Assembly (NCBI RefSeq): GCF_963676685.1
Contig: NC_092345.1
Span: 76,807,960-76,871,959, forward strand
Length of the DNA: 64,000 nucleotides
Reading direction: 5' to 3'
From: Mytilus edulis
Taxonomy: Eukaryota > Mollusca > Bivalvia > Mytilida > Mytilidae
Shown here: piece by piece, positions 60,601-64,000 of the stretch
Numbering within the stretch: position 1 is the stretch's first letter
Layout: every line of letters starts with the position of its first letter
Position numbers and translations under genes: made by a program
Notes under the pieces: model-generated
Databases searched by the model: none
Told to the model about the DNA's origin: nothing
Seen by the model: only the letters and a program-made list of their open reading frames with translations

Positions 60601-61167
60601 CTCCCATTGGGGTTTTATTGGATAAAAAATCACCAGGGTTGAGTTCAATATCGTAGCAGCTACGTAGTGCTACGTCGATTTTGACTATTGAACGTGTAGC
60701 TATAGACGAGCTGCTACATAGATATTGATAGCAGCTACATAGCCGCTACGTAGCTGCTACGATATTGAACTCAACCCAGGGTTGAGTTCAATATCGTAGC
60801 GGCTACGTTGTACTACGTAGATTTTGACTATTGAACGTGTAGCTATAGACTAGTTGTTACATAGATATTGATAGCAGCTGCTACGATATTGAACTCAACC
60901 CAGGCCACTTTCGAATGATGTTAAAAAAACATATACACCACCACGCCTTACTCATTGACATATTTAAAAGAACTCATCCTGCGGCTTCGTCATTTAAATA
61001 TGTTAACTCGTAAAAAGCGTGGTATATATAATACTTATTTGCTTCTATTCTTACAAACCTGTTTTGATCATGTTTGTATACTGAGGATCCATTGATATAT
61101 ATAGGAAGATGATAAAAAGTAGTACCGGAGCTAGATATTTTCCCCAATATCGTATCGGTGTCAGCAT
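45303..61167 (-). CDS. Gene B: METTL24-like FkbM-type methyltransferase, type II membrane protein (6 coding exons)
   Basis: Predicted 313-residue protein. Exons on the minus strand: 61167-61059, 56442-56280, 52980-52861, 51959-51888, 48510-48339, 45608-45303. All junction phases agree and lengths total 942 nt. A short N-terminal tail and a ~15-residue hydrophobic segment (about residues 11-25, APVLLFIIFLYIS) indicate a signal anchor, so the catalytic part would face the Golgi or ER lumen. The C-terminal domain has Methyltransf_21/FkbM hallmarks: CLVYSFGIGFDFSFDD (about 125-140), an acidic strand end EVHSFDP (148-154) and IDVLKIDVEGYEW (215-227). These match the METTL24 group as I recall it. 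Family members are predicted SAM-dependent methyltransferases; the substrate is unknown. Length is slightly below vertebrate METTL24. An upstream 5' untranslated exon must exist, because an acceptor lies 2 nt before the ATG. Confidence 0.85.
46401..46640 (+). repeat. 35-bp tandem repeat, about 7 copies
   Basis: Unit ATTGAAAATTTCTTGCTATT followed by GCACAATACTGTGCA. The second half is itself a near-palindrome (TGCACAATACTGTGCA). Confidence 0.9.
47100..47700 (+). repeat. Tandem repeat of 155-165 bp, four copies
   Basis: Copies start near 47103, 47262, 47427 and 47580. Each carries CCCTAATTCCTAAACTGTTG, CAATCCCAACCTTCC and TTTCATAGATTTCTATTTAC. Confidence 0.85.
48120..48209. repeat. Hairpin, 30-bp arms
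   Basis: Arms 48120-48149 (CATGTTGAAGCCCATACG...) and 48180-48209 are near-perfect inverted copies with a ~30-bp loop. Confidence 0.85.
48339..48510 (-). CDS. Gene B exon 5
   Basis: 172 nt, phase 2 to 0. Acceptor GGTGTATTTTTACAG, donor AAAGGG|GTGAGT. The first base completes the Ser codon after FDP. It links the SAM-binding half to the IDVLKIDVEG motif and contains NFHPIGLSH. Confidence 0.85.
48560..49320 (-). repeat. Cluster of dispersed repeat fragments in Gene B intron 4
   Basis: Reverse-oriented Penelope-like tail copies (about 48560-48800 and 49110-49310). Between them (48735-49010) lies a copy of the family also at 50540-50750 and 35460-35710. Confidence 0.65.
49387..49444. repeat. 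Hairpin, 17-bp perfect arms
   Basis: ATACTGACTTTATCAGC at 49387-49403 and its exact complement at 49428-49444. Confidence 0.8.
49492..50124 (+). repeat. Two tandem copies of a ~300-bp dispersed element
   Basis: 49492-49806 and about 49848-50124. Each starts AACAAGAATGTGTCC or similar with ATGCCCCACTCGCA and ends CTACTATCGTAG(C/G)TGGGGCAT, so the ends are imperfectly inverted. A GGACGGACGAACGG-type microsatellite lies before the end of each copy. Confidence 0.85.
50160..50420 (+). repeat. Dispersed SINE-like repeat, copy 2
   Basis: Same blocks as 490-760, including ACGCCAGACGCGTGTTTCGT and CATCAGTGACGCTC. Confidence 0.75.
50430..51190. other. Gene B intron, repeat remnants
   Basis: 50540-50750 is a copy of the 48735-49010 family. 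The CCACGTCATATATATATATA and CCGAGCCACGTCAAATGG regions (50920 and 51047) are diverged direct copies. No exon recognised. Confidence 0.45.
51196..51660 (-). pseudogene. Decayed Penelope-like reverse transcriptase fragment 2
   Basis: Minus strand. Residues around ILSINNPNFSDMVPFIYPPELEIKETTD (shown here only to place the motif IYPPELEIKET) and LDL-x-LEFD-x-HGHLSTR follow a degraded YxDD region with stops. Belongs to a second subfamily, distinct from the remnant at 20736. Lies in Gene B intron 4. Confidence 0.7.
51888..51959 (-). CDS. Gene B exon 4
   Basis: 72 nt, phase 2-2. Acceptor GTGTATATTTTCAG, donor CCGAG|GTAAGA. It encodes IGFDFSFDDAMASLG then EVHSFDP, the SAM-binding region of the FkbM fold. 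Confidence 0.9.
52861..52980 (-). CDS. Gene B exon 3
   Basis: 120 nt, phase 2-2. Acceptor ATGAATACTTTAG, donor TTTTGG|GTAAGA. It encodes a GNWWICLDPGY-like stretch and PCLVYSF, which leads into exon 4. Confidence 0.85.
53218..54939. mobile_element. 1.7-kb foldback element built of ACATCGT-like repeats
   Basis: The ends ATGTCCAGTGCACGATG (from 53218) and CATCGTGCACTGGACAT (to 54939) are exact inverted copies. The left arm (to about 54030) is full of GTTTACATCGTTCACATCGT-type repeats of ~100-bp higher period. The right arm (from about 54130) carries the complements (ACGATGTTGACACAACATCG, CGATGTAAACAATATATAAG) with a ~120-bp period. No coding content; no clear target duplication. In Gene B intron 2. 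Confidence 0.85.
54945..55488. other. Gene B intron, nothing recognised
   Basis: No exon or repeat recognised between the foldback and the hairpin at 55489. Confidence 0.4.
55489..55613. repeat. Hairpin, ~30-bp GC-richer arms
   Basis: CAGGAAACATAGAGCGCAGG on the left pairs with the complement ending at 55610, including GCGTCGACAA against TTGTCGACG. The loop is ~58 bp. Confidence 0.85.
55614..56279. other. Gene B intron, nothing recognised
   Basis: An 86-codon frame (55667-55927) has no domain or splice context. Confidence 0.4.
56280..56442 (-). CDS. Gene B exon 2
   Basis: 163 nt, phase 1-2. Acceptor TTATTTTTAACAG, donor ACAATG|GTAACG. It encodes the stem after the membrane anchor (PVYKPPEKVPVEP) and a TETEWWRS segment at the start of the domain. 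Confidence 0.85.
56470..58227 (+). repeat. Dispersed repeat with ~500-bp unit in three copies
   Basis: Starts GGCTCTAAAGAGCCTGTGTC. The motif TTAAAAATTGACTATAAAG recurs at about 56710, 57210, 57709 and 58209, giving a 500-bp period. Each unit has AACTCCTTAAGGGGTCAA, CAGCAACCCAACAAC and GGCGGCCATCTTGGTTGG. The fourth unit is cut at 58227, exactly where the 56-bp satellite begins. Confidence 0.9.
58227..59067 (+). repeat. 56-bp satellite, 15 copies
   Basis: Unit GTCATGTGTTGTTCATGATA then TAGACATAACGGCACGA and TTACCTAACTAATGTTGCT. Copies begin at 58227, 58283, 58339 and so on, with few differences. Confidence 0.95.
59070..60425. other. Gene B intron 1, nothing coding recognised
   Basis: A short inverted pair around CCATGGTTTAA (about 59970) and TTAAACCATG (about 60084) is the only structure seen. 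Confidence 0.4.
60429..60901. repeat. Three palindromic elements of one family
   Basis: Hairpins at about 60429-60529, 60637-60777 and 60779-60901. Each begins GAGTTCAATATCGTAGC and ends with its complement GCTACGATATTGAACTC. Arms carry AGCTACGTAGC palindromes; the cores share ATTGAACGTGTAGCTATAGAC. Copies 2 and 3 are adjacent with CCAGG between them. Confidence 0.85.
61059..61167 (-). CDS. Gene B exon 1 (coding part): start and signal anchor
   Basis: ATG at 61167-61165, two bases after the acceptor ATCTATTTATATTTCAG, so the leader is on an upstream exon not identified. 109 nt, leaves in phase 1 at AAACAG|GTTTGT. It encodes M-L-T-P-I-R-Y-W-G-K-Y then a hydrophobic stretch. The longer frame in another phase across this segment is a shadow. 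Confidence 0.8.
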
Positions 61168-62297
61168 TACTGAAATATAAATAGATCTCATATAACACGA
61201 CTACCACATGATCAAGAAGCATTTTAAAAATCTGCGTTACAAAAGACATAATAAATTGCTTTACATTTTTTTAAATGGAGAGCATGGATTGGCAATCTTT
61301 AACGAGAATAATACCGGGTCTAAATCTGCGTTGCTTGCATGCAATGTGGTGGTGGTAAACATGATAGTCCTTTTAGTCATATTTATATGTATTGCTCTTT
61401 AAGTATTGAATTATTTAACAAAGGTTCGACCGAACCATTAACTCTTGTGTTCACATTTAACGTTTGGACTGTTCACTTTAGATTGATTCAAACTAAACTA
61501 CCTCTGTCTCTAATTTTATAGTTTAGACCGATCGATTCGATGCGTTTATATCGGACATAAAAGAACCGATTTAGTTTTAATCGATCTAAATATCTAAGTG
61601 TGAACGGGGTTTTATATATAGTCTCACTTTCATGGTTGCAATATTAAAACTATATCATAAAATAACCAGTGATATAGTTTTGACATATGTAATTAACATA
61701 TTTGTAGTGTATGCATTTTTGACAAGAATATTAGTTAGTAATCGGATTAATTACTTGTCAGTCATCATACATGTAAATGTAGTGTGTAATGAAAAATGTG
61801 TTCTGTTTAAATAGTGATGTTTTGATGTTCATTATGTTACACCTTACTGGTCGAGGTAAGTCGTCCATTTTAAATTAGAAAACTTTTTAATTTACCCAAA
61901 GAGGGTGTATGAATGCTGCCCAAAAAATGGCTTAATTGCAAATCGAACGAAATTCATCATTTGAAACCTATGACCTTCATAAGATGAAAACAAACACGTT
62001 ATTTCTAATTAGCAATACCTTTTTCCAAACATTGAAAATGTGTTTATTTGATCACTTGTTATAGTTTCTTGATGTTACTCTTTATTTATTTTAAAGGATT
62101 TTAGTATTCATTGAATATTTCATTACTTGTCATCTATTACAAAATTATTTTATAATAAATTATCTCGTTTTCGTTTGGCAGTTATCATAGATAATTTATT
62201 ACAAACATAACTGAGAGCAAGCAAGATTGTGCACTGCTTTATGCATATGTCAAAAATAACAACACGGCAGGGTGAAAACAAGTTCGGACTATAATGA
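61168..62297. other. Upstream of Gene B, no exon recognised
   Basis: Probably holds intron and the unidentified 5' untranslated exon of Gene B. Short frames only. Confidence 0.4.
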
Positions 62298-62360
62298 TCA
62301 GAACCAGAGACATATAATACAATTGTATGATAACATTGTATTATATGTCTCTGTCAGAAC
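62298..62360. mobile_element. 49-bp micro-MITE with 7-bp target duplication
   Basis: Perfect 19-bp inverted repeats (CAGAGACATATAATACAAT at 62305-62323 and its complement at 62335-62353) around an 11-bp loop, flanked by TCAGAAC on both sides (62298-62304 and 62354-62360). Confidence 0.7.
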
Positions 62361-63599
62361 CTATATATGGGCCAATTTGAAATCATGCGAGATAACTCGT
62401 ACTTTCCTTCACTGCGGAAAAAAGGTTGACCATGGTTTTATTTCCCGTTAGAAAAAAAAATATAATACACAATTGGCAACAGTCAGTAATTACGCCGTTT
62501 CAGAATCTAAAGGACTATGGGTAATTTAATTGTTCATGCGCCAAAATGAAAATATCGCTTCTTCATTTGTTGATTTTTCTTTGTTTATGACGTAACCAAT
62601 AACTGTGTATACACTTACCGTGACAAGAGTTGCTTTCTGAAACGGGGAATTAACATATTGACAATTATAAATTTGTCTTTTTTTGTGAAAAGTAGTTTTT
62701 GGGGATCACTAATATTCTAATACTAGTGTTTTCACTATTATTCTAAGCATGTTCGGTAATAAAAAAAAAAGATACAGAATGTCTAAATTGAAAAGAGAAA
62801 CAATGGATCAACCAGGAATTTGAGAACCATTTAGTTGACTAGTTCGTCACATAAAAATCATTCTTATACTGGTGAAACTATTTTAATCTAAGTTTTGGTG
62901 AAATCAAACAAGCCCGAATAAAACCCCGTCATTATACTCATTATCTATAGTATATCATTATTCATGTTGATACACTAGGTCATCAGTTTTTGTACTAGGT
63001 CATTCGTATTGTATTGTTTTTTTTTTAACTTTCTTTTGTAAATTATAATAAATGATTATTGAAAATATATCAACTTTACGAGTTATAGTATAATAGTTAA
63101 AAATATAGTTTTAAAAAAAAGAAGATATAAATCTTTGTTGTCGTTCGTAGGGTTCCTTCTTACTTATTTACTTACAGAGTTTTTAAAATCACTAAAAAAT
63201 GTAAGGAAATTTCCTTTCTTACATAGTAGACTTTTATCGTGACTTCAAATTTGCTTAGACAAGCCTTTCACGTGAAAAAGCCAAATTATGTGCATGTAAA
63301 TGTGCATATTATTGTTACTTTTTTTTATATTTATCATAATATATTAAGTACTAAATACAGAAATTTTGTATATTTGATTAATGTTTCTTTTTCCCCGGTT
63401 TGTATCACATACCCTGTATCGCATACCCCGTATCGCATAGCTAAACCCGTCTCGCACTCCTTTTGGAACATCTCGAGATTATATCCGGAAGTTCTCGGTT
63501 GTCATTCACTTGAAATTTATTATTGCAATTAATTATTCATTACCGTATCGCTTTCAAATATAAGACCAAAGATTATATATTTTAATCTTTTCCCGAGGT
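62361..63599. other. No gene recognised
   Basis: AT-rich; a 97-codon frame (63239-63532) has no recognised domain. Short tandem GTATCGCATACCCC near 63415-63440. Confidence 0.4.
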
Positions 63600-63965
63600 C
63601 TTCAATGTTACATCATCAATGCGTGGTGAAGTCATATATATATCGAATGGCGTCAAGTTGACTGTTCGTCCCCGAGGGTATCACCAGCCCAGTAGTCGCC
63701 ACTTCGGTGTTGACATGAATATCAATAATGTGGTCATTTTTTATAAATTTCCTGTTTACAATACTTTGAATTTTTCAAAAAAACTAAGGATTTTCTTATC
63801 CCAGGCATAGATTATCTTAGCGACATTTGGCACAACATTTTTGAATTTTGGATCCTCAATGCTCTTCAACTTTGAATTTGTTTGGCTAATTTCTCAGTGA
63901 TATATGAGCGTCACTGATGAGTCTAATGTAGAAGGCATACTCAATTATAAACCTGGTACCTTTGA
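63600..63965 (-). repeat. Dispersed SINE-like repeat, copy 3, reversed
   Basis: Reverse complement of the 490-760 family: GATCCTCAATGCTCTTCAAC, GAGCGTCACTGATGAG and AAACCTGGTACCTTTGATAA. The portion from 63600 to 63750 (CCAGCCCAGTAGTC) also matches 50440-50510 (CTACTGGGCTGG). Confidence 0.75.
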
Positions 63966-64000
63966 TAACTATTTAAAATATGACGCCCATGCAGTTGCCG

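Noticed and set aside
60974..61249. 91-codon minus-strand frame over Gene B exon 1
   Set aside because: The frame that starts at 61167 carries the signal anchor and joins in phase to exon 2. The longer frame runs through splice sites and has no domain.

Overview
The window looks like nuclear DNA of a bivalve mollusc, most likely a mussel such as Mytilus. It is AT-rich, its genes are made of many small exons with GT-AG introns, and it is crowded with repeat families that I associate from memory with Mytilus. No database search was possible, so the species call is an inference.

Two protein-coding genes can be assembled exon by exon, both on the minus strand. Gene A (36395 down to 12299) has 11 coding exons whose phases all match and total 1401 nt (466 aa plus stop). 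It encodes a predicted secreted protein: signal peptide, ShKT domain, unnamed six-cysteine module, ShKT domain, second copy of that module, Thr/Ser-rich mucin-like segment, two further ShKT domains. One of its introns appears to be GC-AG. Gene B (61167 down to 45303) has six coding exons totalling 942 nt (313 aa plus stop). It encodes a type II membrane-anchored, FkbM-like (Methyltransf_21) protein of the METTL24 kind. There is no sign that the two genes work together; they are neighbours in tandem orientation.

Almost everything else is mobile or repetitive. 1-12.2 kb: dispersed repeats, a 5'-truncated LINE tail flanked by an exact 151-bp direct duplication (4120-5083), and a 3.9-kb inverted-repeat element (5174-9104). 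12.3-36.4 kb: Gene A, with introns holding foldback elements (15518-17114 with 9-bp target duplication; 24290-25428), decayed Penelope-like reverse transcriptases (20.7-22.2 and 32.7-34.2 kb), a 30-bp minisatellite and a palindromic-arm MITE (31005-31776). 36.6-41.8 kb: a 5.2-kb array of a 27-bp repeat that stays open in several frames, starting about 200 bp upstream of the Gene A start codon, with the Gene A promoter flank partly duplicated on the far side (42748-43034). 43.6-44.5 kb: a 100-bp-arm hairpin and a 54-bp minisatellite. 45.3-61.2 kb: Gene B, with introns holding a 2-kb TIR element, a 1.7-kb foldback built of ACATCGT-like repeats, a 500-bp triplicate joined to a 15-copy 56-bp satellite, and three tandem palindromes. 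61.2-64 kb: no gene recognised; a 49-bp micro-MITE with 7-bp target duplication lies at 62.3 kb.

The recurring architecture is foldback elements whose arms are degenerate short repeats, seen at least three times with unrelated motifs. No rRNA, tRNA or CRISPR was found.
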